Source: Isohypsibius dastychi (taxonomy: Eukaryota > Tardigrada > Eutardigrada > Parachela > Isohypsibiidae). Taken from it: DNA of 51,302 nt. The translations under genes and the position numbers were made by a program. The notes below the pieces were generated by a model, which saw only the letters and a program-made list of their open reading frames with translations, was not told the DNA's origin and did no database searches. Positions within the stretch are counted from its first letter, which is position 1. Each line of letters begins with the position of its first letter. Below are positions 25,431-37,340 of this stretch, piece by piece. Where the stretch lies: NCBI GenBank assembly GCA_034696485.1, contig JAQIWT010000030.1, positions 1-51,302 of the forward strand, written 5' to 3'.

Positions 25431-27491
25431 CTAGACTTTGTTGAAAGCGGCAATGTCGATAGACTGGACAAAGTCTTCATGCGCACAAATCTGTTCTTCC
25501 AACCAGTCAGTGCTGATCTTGTCATCCTCCACAACGCAGCTGATTTGCAATTTCTGGATTCCGAAAGCGATAGGCACTAACTTGGCTGTGAGCACGAAAT
25601 AGCTGATTAAAACTTCTCTCAAGAAATTAAAAACATCTCTACTTACAAGCTCCCCACAAGAGACCATCAGCTTCGATCGAGCGAACCTGCAAATTGAACA
25701 GAGGTTTTAAGAATTACGTTTCACAGAATGATCTTCAACTCGAACTGACACTAGTTTAGCCACGGCGAACCAAGAAAAACAACCCCAGAACTTGTCATTG
25801 CTCTTATACCTTCTGTTCCATGGCTTTCAAATCGGTCTCATCGTCCCAAGGCTTGACATCCAAAATGATGTTGGATTTGGCAATAAGAGCCGGCTTCTTG
25901 GCCTTCTTCGTTTCGTACGCAGCCAGACGATCTTGTCGAAGCTTATCCGCCTCTGGGTCATCCTAAGAAAATCAAACGTAAAAAATAAAAGATTAAATGG
26001 ACATGGGAAATCCTCTTTCCGGAATCAATATTCAAAACCGATTTTGGAATTCTTCAGAACTCAAAAGAATTTTGATCTATTTTTTATTCACGGGATGACC
26101 AGCTCTGTGAATCAAGTAAGTTTACCTTGTCATCATCTGATCCGAAGAGGTCAATATCATCGTCATCCTTAGCAGGTGCAGCTGGCTTCTTAGCTTCCGG
26201 TTTTCCCTGCTTGGCATCTCCAGAGCCTTGAGGAGCCCCAGGGCTAACCGTCACTCCACTCAGCTGTTTCTCCACTTTGCCCAACGCAGCAACAAGGTCC
26301 TTCGAAACTGAAATTAACAAACACATTCATTCAAACAGGAGCTTCACGTGAAAAACACACTTAAACTATGTTCATTCTCAGAAGCTCGTCCCGTCAGCTG
26401 GATCTTTTTTCGAATGCACAACCAATAATACTCTTACTACCGATATTTTGTATCGATAAAACCGCCAACAGCGCAGTAAGTAAAACCTTACGTTTCTGGA
26501 CTTCCTGTCGGAGTTCTTTGACTTCGTTATCCAAAGAGGTCAGTTTATCCATAGCGCCAGGCATTTTGTCGAGTGAATCGATCTGCAAATAGATGATATT
26601 TCAGAAGACCGGAATGATGCTGCGATGGAATAAGCGTGGACACCGGAAGACCAGAGCGAAAGAAACCAACTGAAAGCCACGATAGAGGTTTTCAAATCTC
26701 AGTTGGCAGGTGAGACGAACTGAACTGGGGTAAAATGCATACAGAAAAACTACGGCAAGCTGTCAAATTGATAAACAGGTTAGTGCCATATCGTGAAACC
26801 AGGCGAATGGCAAGCAATTCACTGTATGCAAAGACGCCAGCCAATGACATTAGGTAAGCGAGACTGAAGGAGGAGCAAGCCGTGCGATTGATTGACTGAT
26901 TAGTTTGGTATTCAGAGGATTCAATCAACACCGTCGTGCCTTCCTTACATCGCCTTCCAAAATTTCCAGAATTCCCAGTCGAATTTTCTCAACGTCGGCG
27001 AGAAGACTGGATTTTGCAGAGATGTTCGACACACCAGGTTGGTCCAGAACCGAAGGAGTAGCACCAGCGAGCCCACCACCAGATTTTGAAGCACCACCAT
27101 CACCAGAAGCAACCAATAGCTTCTTTCTTGCCTGACCAAGTAATAATAAGTCCCGAAAATTCCAAAAAATGATAGGGAACTATCGTACTTAATAAATCAG
27201 CTGAAGAAAACGAATGAAGAAGAAGGCAAGGAAAAACAAGATCGGAAAATACGGTTAAGTTCGTTCATGAAATTTCATGTTCTAAATCATCTCGTTGTTT
27301 TAAGCAGATAATGGGAGAATTTTTTTCATGATGATCTCCTTCTATTTGCAGACTTCGAGCGAGAAAACCGTGAGGAAGGATAAGAAAATGAACCATACCT
27401 GGGCTTTCGCTTCGTGATATTCTCGTTCCGTCTTCTTGATAGCTGCAACATCCAGCGCGGATTTCTGGTTCAACAAAGGATGGTTCACCAT
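25431..27491 (-). CDS. eEF1D: Elongation factor 1B subunit delta (eEF1B-delta), seven exons
   Basis: Exchange factor that reloads eEF1A with GTP. Exons in coding order: 27491-27399, 27131-26949, 26582-26492, 26307-26126, 25962-25810, 25686-25647, 25585-25431; total 897 bases, 298 residues. The N-terminal part contains a leucine-zipper-like segment ([18 protein letters not shown]), which separates delta from the shorter beta subunit. It is followed by an acidic stretch, [13 protein letters not shown], typical of the family and of casein kinase 2 sites. The C-terminal GEF domain contains [41 protein letters not shown] and ends AAFNKV. One exon is only 40 bases. The start ATG follows a GA-rich run (GAGAAG repeats at about 27538-27562 on the plus strand) in the presumed 5' UTR or promoter. 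Confidence 0.95.
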
Positions 27492-27981
27492 TTTTTTCGA
27501 GGTTGGGAAACGAAATAAAGATGACAAAAAGCTGGGAGGAGAAGGAGAAGGAGAAGGAGAACTGGGAGATGATAGCCGAAGTGCTCGTTTCTGGATTTCC
27601 GTTTCGTCGAGTTTTTGTGAGCCTACGACAACGCTGACGTCACAGCTTTCTCGGTCATACAGGGAAACAACCGGACGCGGTCAGGTTAGTCTATCAATTG
27701 GTCGAATCGCCGAATTTGTCCACTCGCTGATTTATTGGGTTTGTTCGTAGGCATCGGCTTGGCTAAATCAAAGAAAGTCCGCATCACGAGCTCTTTAATA
27801 AAAGGCTGATTGAATGTACAAGTATGCCGAGCTATGAACATATATCGCAAACCGGCGCCTGTTTTCCAATTTATGAAAAAATGCTCAGCTCCAGTAGTAG
27901 ACATGCTTCATTTGGACTAGTGTTACTGAATACCGTAACCAGTTTAAAATTTTTTCCTGGTTTAGGTGTGCAGTATGCCGT
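27492..27981. other. Spacer between eEF1B-delta start and B9D1 end
   Basis: This should contain the eEF1B-delta promoter. A short GGAGAA tandem run lies at about 27537-27562. Nothing else is recognised. Confidence 0.4.
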
Positions 27982-29158
27982 TTATTCGTCCCGCTGATGA
28001 CTTGTTGAGGCCACCGGCTCGATCTCTTCGGTGGTCATCCGCCGGAACCTTTCGTTCAGCGATATTGCTCCATCTTCGGGTGAAATATTGGCAGGCTCTG
28101 CAACTTCTTGACTGCCATCCGCGATTGGAAACTGAGTCGCGGAGGTCATTTTCTGCTGGCGAATTCGTGGCGGCTTGGTAATTCGGAGCGGTGCCGGAAG
28201 ATCGAGTTGCTCGGAACTGGAGGCAGGAACTGTTTGATAACCCATCGTGGATATATCCTTGTGAATCAGGTTCAACATCAGTTTTAAGCAGCCTTTGGAA
28301 GACGTTTGCAGAACTGAAATAGGTAACTAATCAACTACCGAAAATGACCTTTATCTTCACCATGTTGGTTTCCTCTAGGATAATACCTTCTCTGCCTCGG
28401 TTTCTGGCAAGTAGCCTCGGGTCTTGCAGCTCAGGGCGTCTACCGGAAATCCAGCTGGACAGTCGACTTATGAGGTTTGAATTCTCTGGTGTGAATAGTC
28501 CGACAGTTTTTTCTATGTTGCTGAAAGCAAGAGCACGTTTTTTTCGGGAAATAATCTTTTATCAGCAATGCCGGTTGTTGATAAACTGATGTTACCTGCC
28601 AGCAGATACAGGAATCGTCGTGACACCATATCCTCTGAGGACTTCGTGTCCCCAGATATCTCTTCCATAAGCGCAAAAGACCATTTGTGGCCATCCCTTC
28701 GGATTTGTGCTTTTGAACGTTGCGTCGATCGGGAACGCAAAAATGAAGTCATCGTCATAATCGTATCTTTTGCTGACTTGTGTTAATCCTTCCTCGAAGC
28801 CCTGCAAAGATATCGTATGTAAACCAGTTGAGTCTGATCTCGTACATCGCAAGCATTTGAACAGGAATCACACTTCATCTATTCTTTAGATTAAGAATGG
28901 ATAATATTTAGGATGTTTCGCGCATAATGTTAATCGGGCGACGGAATCGGTGGATGGATGGCTTACCACGGTCACGACCCAGTCCTCTCCATATACAAAC
29001 TGGTATTTGAGAAAAAGTTCATCACAGTCCGGAAGCTGGAAGCAATGCAAAATCAAAATGTGCATGTACGGATGAAACTTACAACGGGGTGAACAAGATT
29101 GCGGACTCACTGCAACGGATTCCACCTGACCTTTTATCGACAATAAAAACACCGACAT
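27982..29158 (-). CDS. B9D1: B9 domain-containing protein 1 (transition-zone protein)
   Basis: Component of the MKS/B9 complex at the ciliary transition zone. Exons in coding order: 29158-29111, 29035-28967, 28801-28596, 28520-28387, 28313-27982; total 789 bases, 262 residues. The sequence follows known B9D1 closely: MSVFLLSIKGQVESV, KYQFVYGEDW, FPIDATFKSTNPKGWPQ, YGRDIWGHEVLRGYG, SWISGRRPEL.DP and GREVLQTSSKGCLKLMLNL. The donor GAA-G/GTATTA at 28387 was chosen over a downstream GTGAAG because only it restores the conserved GREV segment in phase. The C-terminal extension of about 85 residues after STMGYQT is longer than in human B9D1 (about 200 residues in all) and is unfamiliar. Its presence implies cilia, probably sensory. 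Confidence 0.93.
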
Positions 29159-30391
29159 GATGAATGTTGGAGTTTAAGTTCTTTGGAAATCAATTTTCGA
29201 CTCCCAATGATATATGCTGTGTTGAAATTGGAACATGACGAAAGGTACAGTCATTTAATGTTTTGAAGACGGATAGGTGTAAACGATCGATATGGATTTC
29301 ACAGCTAGTCTATCCTGAACAGATTGTATAGGTAGGTAGGTAACCCATTCCTCGCTGATGACGTTTGGTTGTTGTTTGTGCTTCAGTTCACTTGATCGAA
29401 CTGATCGTTTAAGGTTAGAGCCCCAATTAACTGATAGGTCATCGCCTATACAAGAGAAAGCTGTTGTTTCGTGCGAAAATCTAGGTATATCAATTTCGCT
29501 AAATTAATGTCGGGAACTGCTGGGCTATTGTTCTTGGCATTTACCTTGGATCACTTGTTGTCAATCAGTCTCATTCTGCCATCCGCAGTTTTGTAGCGTA
29601 CCAGGTTATCTCGAGAACCATTGGGATCGGTTTCTCGGTCCCAAATATTGCTGTCGGTTGTTGTGTTGAATTTAATAGGTCACACTTACCGGATGCACAG
29701 TGGAAAGCACCTACGGTACTCCCGTAGAAGCATCTTACTGGTCTGTTTGTGACAAATCCGATAATATTGTCAAGTTAGCTCGCAAAAGTAGTGATCTAAT
29801 ACCGCGAAATACCTGCTCAAAACGACATTTTGCGCCGTGTGGATCCCAAGAAGTGCAATAAATCTCCACTGACGTCACGTAGAAGAAATACGGTATACAG
29901 AGGCGTAGGGTCGTCTTAGAGTTCTCAGCATTATTGGGCCTTACAGTAAAATCGTTTGATGTTGATCAAGGGAGAAAGCGGGGCAAAATACTAATATAGC
30001 CACACGCTTCTGTGACGTATGGAACGGCGCATGAAATCATTCTTTGACGCACTTCCAGTTTTCTCAGCTTCTTCTCCTATTCTGTTCTGGTATTGAGGTC
30101 GAGTACGTATTTGTCAGCAGACCTTTCCCTTGATTTCTAATCACTCATTTGTCTTACTCATTTGAATATCAGTCGGAGCTGCTACGGTTTATTTCCTGAG
30201 GAACTTGTCAAACGATGTCGGATTCTGAATCTGCTGGCGATTGACCGAGGAATAATTAATCTCACGTTTTCTTCATCTGGTTTTTTATTCAAACGGAATC
30301 TCAGATTATTCTTCTGGATTAATCTTTCGCGTCTTTACTGGAAAAATCCCACAGTATCCCACTATTTCAGTGTCGAGGAGGAAACGGAAAT
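29159..30391. other. Spacer between B9D1 and the Gly-rich secreted protein gene
   Basis: The genes are divergent, so both promoters are expected here. An acceptor-like TATTTCAG ends at 30370, 21 bases before the next start codon, so a 5' UTR intron is possible. No coding exon or repeat is recognised. Confidence 0.4.
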
Positions 30392-33300
30392 ATGACACGA
30401 AAATCTTTGGTTTTTCCACACGTTTCCGTCGCCTTGTTGTTAGGTGAGAAATTCGCTAAGAACACTGAAACTTCACGTGAAATTCTCGGTTTTCGACCGT
30501 GGGGCCATGTTAGTGTACAATGGCTGGTAGCTCCATGAGATTTTTCCGTGAAAGTTTCTATTCTGAAAACTATTTTTCTCTGAAGCTTAAAAAAAACAAC
30601 TTAGGTAACTGATCTATTTTGCAGTTGTTTTGCTGGTCCTCTGTGATTTGGATGGCTGTTGGGCGAGAGGTGGTCGAGGTGGCGGTGGCGGAAGAGGTGG
30701 AGGAGGCCGAGCAAGTGGTGGATCTCGCTATGGAAGCTCTTCGCGTTCTTCCTACGGCTCATCTGGATCATCTGGCTCTTCAAGTCGCTATGGATCTGGT
30801 GGATCCGGTTCTAGTGGAAGTTCATCACGTTATGGAACAGCAGGAAGTTCTGGCACATCATCCCGTTGGGGCTCCAGTGCGCCATCCGGTGAGTTTTGCA
30901 GATAATTTGATTCCCATTTCGGTTTCAAGCCCAGTTTGGGAGATTGAGTTTCTATTCAGTGAAATTATCAAAGCATCTTTAAGTCAATTTGGGACGTTTT
31001 CGATTATCTGTAATTTCTTGTGTAAGTTCTTTGTTTGGTGAAATGTGGGAAAAGACGCCAGATGTAGTCTGTATTTTTTCCGCGTTTGACTTCCGGTCTT
31101 TGTTTTGTTCAGTGGTGAATAGAATTTGTCTTGCTAATGGTTTTACGAGAGAGCCATTGCCAAACTTCCTTTCTTTTCCTGGCTTTGAATAGCGATTTCC
31201 GATCGATGAAGTCTGACTGTTAACTCGTTCATGATTAGCATCAAACAAGTCAGGCTAATTCTCATCGTTCTAGACATGTTCAATTTTTAAACCTACAGCT
31301 GTATTGTATTGGATTTACTGTGCTGAATGTTTCAAAACCGACTCTTCAAACTTCTGGGATGAATGCCTATTTATTACACAAGTTGCTTCTATAAATTTGT
31401 TTGTTTGAGCCGGAAGTATCAACGCAAATCTGTGTGATATTCCCGGGGTTTGTTTGCATTTGTTGATAGGGATATTTGTTGTTTTTAGGAGGAGGATCAA
31501 GTTTCGGCTCAGCAAACCGATATGGAAGTCGGCCAGGCTATGCAGGCGGAAGTTCACAAAGAGCTCCCAGTGCGACTTATGCTCGCGTATCTTCTCCAAC
31601 CAGCGCCGGAACAGCACGACGCAATCCTCAGCCGAACATCCCCCGAGCGACTCAATCGCAGCCAACGTCTGTCATCTACTCTCCGACTTATGTTAATTAT
31701 GGCCGGTCACGATCCGGATATGGCGGAGGTTGGTTTTTTCAAAAAAAAACGATCGATACCGATCGCGTTTTAGGGACATGCGTTTTCCGCTCGCGAGATC
31801 TTTTTATCTTGGAAACCTATAAAAATTAGTCGAAATGCAGATTTCGTTATTTCATCACTCAGAACTTTTACAAGGTTGTTTTCTAACCAAAACTGACGTT
31901 GCGCGTCTAGTCCAGAAGCCTCAGCTAGAGTTAAAATGATTAAACTTCGTCCGCAATTTGCAGGGAATATGTTCACATTTTTTGATCGGCACTTTCTTTT
32001 AGATTATGAATGCTTTACCAAAGCGAAGAAACCCCTTGAGCTCAATTCACATTAGTTATGCAAGACCGCAAAAATGCGCGCAGTTGGACGCAAACTTTTG
32101 GTCATTTTTCAATCAGATTCATTTTTTTCGGCTTACGATGAAGAAAGAATACGGAATCTTCAAGAATACGGAACCGTTTGTTACTCTTCTGACATGGTTG
32201 CAAACATTTTGTGATGGATGAAGAAGTCATTAACATTTTGACATTCAGTTTTACTTCGATGTCGAAAATTTTGACTTGAATAACTGGTAGTTGACCGCAA
32301 AATGTAATGGTACAATTGAAACATTAGGGATTTACGTGGTTCTTCTTGTTTCTAGGAAGTATGCTTATGGCTGGAGGAGCCGGCTTGATTGGCGGTTATT
32401 ACTTGGGCAGAATGATGAGTAGACCAATGTATGGATATGGCGGTTATGGTTACGGTGGTGGATATGGTTATGGACCATCGTATTATGACAGCTATCAGCC
32501 TTATCGCGGTAATTTCCATTCATTTTTCTCCCTTTGATGATCGTTTTCGTTTTGGTATTGATATTTTATCGATCTGCTTTCCAGCTCGATACGGAGAGCT
32601 CTATGTCACAACCACCCCATCGCCAACTATTCAAAGCCAGGCGCAAGAAGCTCCAAAGAAGACGGCTGACTTGTGCACATTGGCTAGATGGAATCGCGAA
32701 ATACCCTTCACAGAACTCCCAAATATGGCACTTGACTTCTTAGCCAATGATACCATTTCCGGCACGACGACTCTGGAAAAATCTCAGTAGGTTCTGCGCT
32801 GAATCATCGATTGAAAACTTCCTTCGTCGTTTTTAAGTTCTCTGATAAACTGGAACTAATCCGATGTTTGTTTGTCAAGTCGACAGACTTTCCATAAGGT
32901 TTTGTAATTTGGTAATTGCATTTGTAGGGTCATTTATTCGCCGTGTATTTTAGGATAACCCTCGTTGTTTCAGATTTGTTTTCAATTTTTTCCGAACAAC
33001 TGTGGAGGCATATGCCAACTACAATAGTTCGGATGACATTTTCACGATTCCATCCGGATATGATTTGAAGCAGTGTAATTTCCAGTCTGCCCAGGTGCGT
33101 CGTTTCTGTATGTTGGTTATGTTCTCCAAAACAACTAATGTCGTTCATTTTAGGGTTTTGATATAACTAAACCGGCACCAGGTGGTCCCGAAGAGCCGAT
33201 CTTGACCGCACTTCGCAATATTGTCGGGCTGTACTCGAATGTCTCCAAAGATGTTGAAAACCTTAAAGGTAAAGCATAGAATCGTTGTTCGGTGTAGTAT

Positions 33301-34053
33301 TATACGGACTGAATGTTGAATTTTATCTTCAGATGTGGTTTCTGCTGCCAAAGAATGTCTTCCACGGAATGGGGTTGTCGCTCATCCCGAAGTTTTGCCT
33401 TGTCTGGACTTCTCACTAAACCCTGATCAACTCTTGAATCTTAAAGAACCTCACTCTGTTTTTGCCAGTGGCGAAATCTGCAGGTGAGCGGTTGCTTTTC
33501 GGTGACATTAAAGAAATATGAAAAAACCCGAATTCAACAATTTTGACATGGGTCTGACTGATGGCCTTTTCGAGTGAAACTGGGTTTTTATGAAAAACGA
33601 TTAAATGTTACCTCTGAATATACTGTGCCTACTTTCTCTCCAACGGTTTTTTTGCAGTCGTCATCTGAATTCTGACATTTTCAAATGTATCCAAACATCC
33701 AAGACCCCTGCGTCGACCTGCACAGTTGAGAATCTTTTGGCCTTGAATCTCTTCGCACGAAGTTACTATCTTTGCACGGAGCAACTTGAAAAAGAAACGG
33801 TACAAGTTTCCGAAGCTTTTCATTTACATTCCGTGCTTGAATGTGGTTTCTCTAGGCTGATCGACTAAAACAGGAGTTCGATGCAAGATACCAACTGCAA
33901 GGAAGTGCTGCAGTCAGTCATTCTGCGTCATTTGGTTAGTCACCCCGCTTTTCTGAATTTCTCAGTTTTTGAAATCAGATCGGTTTTGTTTCAGGTGGAA
34001 TTTTGTTCTCCTTGTTCCTGTCGCGGCTATTTAGCGTCAGAGGTTTATTCTAG
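30392..34053 (+). CDS. Secreted Gly/Ser/Arg-rich protein with prion-like hydrophobic core
   Basis: Exons: 30392-30443, 30625-30888, 31489-31728, 32356-32508, 32585-32786, 32974-33094, 33154-33268, 33333-33483, 33658-33799, 33856-33934, 33995-34053; total 1578 bases, 525 residues, all phases consistent. Residues 1-31 form a signal peptide (hydrophobic VALLLVVLLVLC, end GCWA). Residues 32-185 are RGG, GSS and RYGSS repeats. Residues 187-211 are a Gly-rich hydrophobic segment ending GGYYLGRMMSRPMYGYGG (32391-32444), then a GYGG-rich stretch. Residues about 237-485 form an apparently globular region with eight cysteines. The end (SASFGGGILFSLFLSRLF) is hydrophobic and could be a GPI signal or membrane anchor. 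The layout resembles vertebrate PrP/Shadoo and also nematode Gly-rich proteins of the CX-module type. I do not know the function; it is extracellular or membrane-bound. Confidence 0.85.
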
Positions 34054-35423
34054 TTCCGCACACGCTGGATGTCGTCGCTTGACTCTTCTGCAGAGTATTT
34101 CGGAGGAAGGTTTTTGATCAAGTTCTAGTCCTGGTGACCCGTTGCTCTCTTTTCGTCGGCGCGTAGTTGTTCATTTCGGTTTTACGTTCCGAGTTGTGGT
34201 TGTATGAGTCTGCTGTACAAGTTCCTGAAGTATTCATTTTTGCTTGCTAGCTTTTTTCGGTTGTATGCGGATCTGGTATTACTCGAGTTTTGTACCTTGC
34301 TTGTCATGACATTAGAAGCACAATGGTTATCTATGTTATTATGACGTTGTGTGAGCCTCACTTGTCAGTCCATACGACAGGTTTGTAAGTACTTACGCTT
34401 TCCCTCCTCGTCCCTCGATTCAGTCTGAATCTACCGGGTGGCCCACTATTTTTGACTGTAAACTTTGGGGAAGTGCACCTTACTCCCTTTTGCTTCAAAA
34501 CTTGTGAGTTTTGGCACAGTGGATGGAGAATTCATTTCTCTATCTGACCAGTTGTCCAACTGATTGATGGACCTCTGACTTACGCCATGAACATCAGAAG
34601 AACAAGAAGATGTCAGAATTTTTTTTGGCTTGGCCCAAAAACTTGAAATCTACCAAACCCGCGAACAACTACTTTTTCCCTGCATCTTCAAGACGGTTTG
34701 TGGTCAGTTTTTGAAGCGCTACATTTTGTATGGCGGATGTTTTGAGATTGGATCAAGCACCGAGGAGATCCAGCCCCCTCGTAAACAGAAAAATCGTCAA
34801 AAACCCGTTTTCGCGGACACGTGGTTAGTCACTTTTGGTTCTGCGTTGCTGCCGGTCTCCTGAAGGATCAAACCGGCTTCTGTAGCTACTTGTGTTGTAG
34901 CCAAAGTCACGACGAACAAACTGATATGTCTTTTGTATCACAATTGGAATTTCTCAGCTCCAAAAACCACGAAAACCAAAAAACCACGAAAATTCACCAA
35001 AAACTGCCGGTTTTGCTTTTGGCGTGATTTCTCCTATGTCGAAGCAATTTTCCACCTAAATTCAATTGCAGCTGTAAAGAGTAGGTTTTTAGGTACGCGT
35101 CGATATCAAGAACATGAAAAGGGGATCATCCATTCAATAGCTGTTGTCACAGAAACTTTCCTGAAACAAAAAAACACTCAAAAAGCCATGGGGCGTTTTG
35201 ACTGACCCCCGCTTTTATGGCTCCCTCTTGGATAGAATTTGCGCCAAACGAATTATCTTCCCGTTTGACAGTACAGAAATGAATTTTCTATCGACTCTAC
35301 TAAAAGCCATAAGCTATGGAGCAAAAGGGGGCGAGGTGCCCTACCCCAAAGTTTACAGTCAAGAATAGTGGGCCACCCGGTAGTAGATTCAGAATCTAGG
35401 CGACAGATAAACTTGAACCGTAC
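34054..35423. other. Spacer occupied mainly by an inverted-repeat element
   Basis: After the Gly-rich gene's 3' UTR (about 34054-34430), most of this spacer is the element described at 34434-35380. No gene is seen. Confidence 0.5.
34434..35380. mobile_element. Non-autonomous element with about 50-bp inverted ends
   Basis: The left end starts CCGGGTGGCCCACTATTTTT at 34434 and the right end is its reverse complement ending at 35380. About 50 bases on each side match with only a few differences (for example TTTTTG versus TTCTTG, and GGGGAAG versus GGGGTAG). TA lies on both flanks (34432-34433 and 35381-35382). The 947-base body has no transposase; the longest plus-strand frame (34630-34863) is unrecognised. 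The flanks also share TCTGAATCTA in inverted form, so the true boundary could be 10-15 bases further out. It abuts the broken 5' end of spartin-like copy A. It is probably a mariner-type MITE. Confidence 0.75.
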
Positions 35424-37340
35424 ATCCGTCGCTGACTGGTATCAGGAAAAAAGTTGTTTGGGCCACGACTTGGAATGTCTCAAAATGGCGGTGACAGGGA
35501 CAACGGAAGATGCCGGCAGGCATCCCGATGCAGTTCCACTCTTCAGCGAAGAACTAGAGAAAGCTAGTAGCACGGGACCAGTTTTTGGGATGCAGGGCGC
35601 ACAAACCCAACAACTTTAGGAGAAACCTCGGGGAGGTATGTATGGCCTCCATATCTGAAGTGCTCAGTGAGCCCCGAAGTAATATGCTAGCAGAATAATG
35701 AGGAGGCTTTTTTGCGCAACTCTTCGTCAGAACAGAAACCATATTGACGGTGGTTTAGATGTTGACAGTTCCCTACATGTGGGGAACTGTCGAATCTTGC
35801 GGTCTGCGTAGATAGTATATGCATGTTGATTCACGTGCGTGATGTTCTAGGTTGAAGAACAGCACAAAAGCTGCCGGAACAACAAGACCAACCAGGACGA
35901 TAGGAACACACTCGATGACGAGAACCTGCGTGGGTTGGCTCCAGACGTGCGACATGTCACAATGCCGATCTCACGCGAGCCCGAGCTACTTGAGTTTTCC
36001 GATGAATCGCCTATTCAGAGTGTCACAGTTATATTCTGCATACCGGAAGGGGCACAAATATTCTTTGTTACTCCCCAAGGTCACGTTTCATCACCCAAGT
36101 AAACAATTTTAGCTCATCCATCTCGCTTCACAAAAACCCAAGCATTCCAACAGTTCGCCATCTTCACTCCAAATTTTGGGCCTCGATTGTCCACCATCCC
36201 GCGCTGCTGCAGTCAGCTCAACTTTCCTGCAGATCGGTCCTTGGGTGTACCCACTCCTGCCTTTAGCCTCACCCAGCCTTCATGTCGACTACGGGGCCTA
36301 CATTTTTCCAGATTTGACGTTAGTGCTCGTTTTCGGTTCTGTGATAGATTGGTGCTAACTCCAGATCTCCTACTGGCATTTTCGGGTTACCGCAGAAGCC
36401 AGTCTTCACCACGGGACTATGTTCTGCATTGTGGGTTTCTATTTTCAGGAATTGCGAAGAAGGAGCTTGTGTGGGAATCATTCTGGACAAATCGGTTTGC
36501 GATGCGGATCGGGGTCGGTTCCAGCAGCTCATGTCGGAGTTCACAGGTATGAAAGAAGCCGAAGTTGAAGAGGCCGATCAAACTGGAAAACTCGGCAAAG
36601 AGAAGCCCAAAATCGAGCCAGAATCAGATACCAATAAGCACCCAGTAAGTTCTTCTAAAGACCAAGAACACGTCTATCGTCATTCTCTGTCCAAAGAAAT
36701 TCTAAAGGGTACGGACGTTGTTGAATCCGAAATCCGTGAAAGTTCGGAGAAACTGTTCCAGTTCATCAGAAGTGAATCGGAGAAATATAGAGAGAAGTTA
36801 GCTCCAGGTGAAAAACCCTTGATTACAAACACCAAAGCCAAACAAGGAATTCAACATGTACGTGCGACCACCGGTTGGACACACAAAGTAAGCAAAAGAA
36901 CAATCAAGCAAATCGGGCATGTAAGCATGGTTCTTGCAAAATACTTTGTACCGAAAATGTCTGCCACTATCGACAAGACTCTTCCGACATCATGGACTCA
37001 ACCATCAAGGCCTGGCAAGAACTCGAAAGTGGATAATATGAAGGAGCTGACTGCCACTGGAGTGCAAGGGATTGCCAGAATCTACATGGCTCTGGATCAC
37101 GCTGCCCACGTCTTGGCTGAGAACCTCATCAGTTAAAGCGTGCAGGTTGTCAATATAAAGTATGGGGACACTGCTGCGGAAGCATTCGATGCCGCAGGGG
37201 ACGCCGTCATGACGGGACTTATGATGCATAATATGGCGTTGCGTGGAGTCGCCAGGGAAGCTGCAACGGAGACTGGCAATGTCATGTTCTCGGACAGTCG
37301 CGACTCGCGAGTCGAAGAAACGCAAAGCAAGAATAGTTAA
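35424..37340 (+). pseudogene. Spartin-like pseudogene, copy A (MIT, PH-like and senescence segments)
   Basis: Spartin acts on lipid droplets, endosomes and mitochondria. Recognisable pieces, in order: an MIT-like exon to 35635 (DAGRHPDAVPLFSEELEKAS); exon 35851-36098 (VIFCIPEGAQIFFVTPQG); a segment at about 36213-36318 (FLQIGPWVYPL, GAYIFPD); and exon 36449-37340 (ACVGIILDK, FQQLMSEFTG, then the senescence domain GVQGIARIYMALDHAAHVLAENL and VVNIKYGDTAAEAFDAAGDAV). Damage: TAG at 35617-35619 before the first donor, a one-base phase mismatch between the second and third pieces, and TAA at 37134-37136 inside the senescence domain where copy B has GAA. The 5' end is replaced by the mobile element. 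The long uninterrupted frame 36429-37136 suggests recent decay. A translated truncated product cannot be excluded. Confidence 0.75.

Noticed and set aside
28567-28596. Downstream donor GTGAAG for B9D1 exon 4 and a longer exon
   Set aside because: It breaks phase with the last exon, whereas the GTATTA donor at 28386 restores the conserved GREV segment.
34630-34863. Possible transposase fragment in the 947-base element
   Set aside because: 78 codons with no DDE or DNA-binding motif visible.
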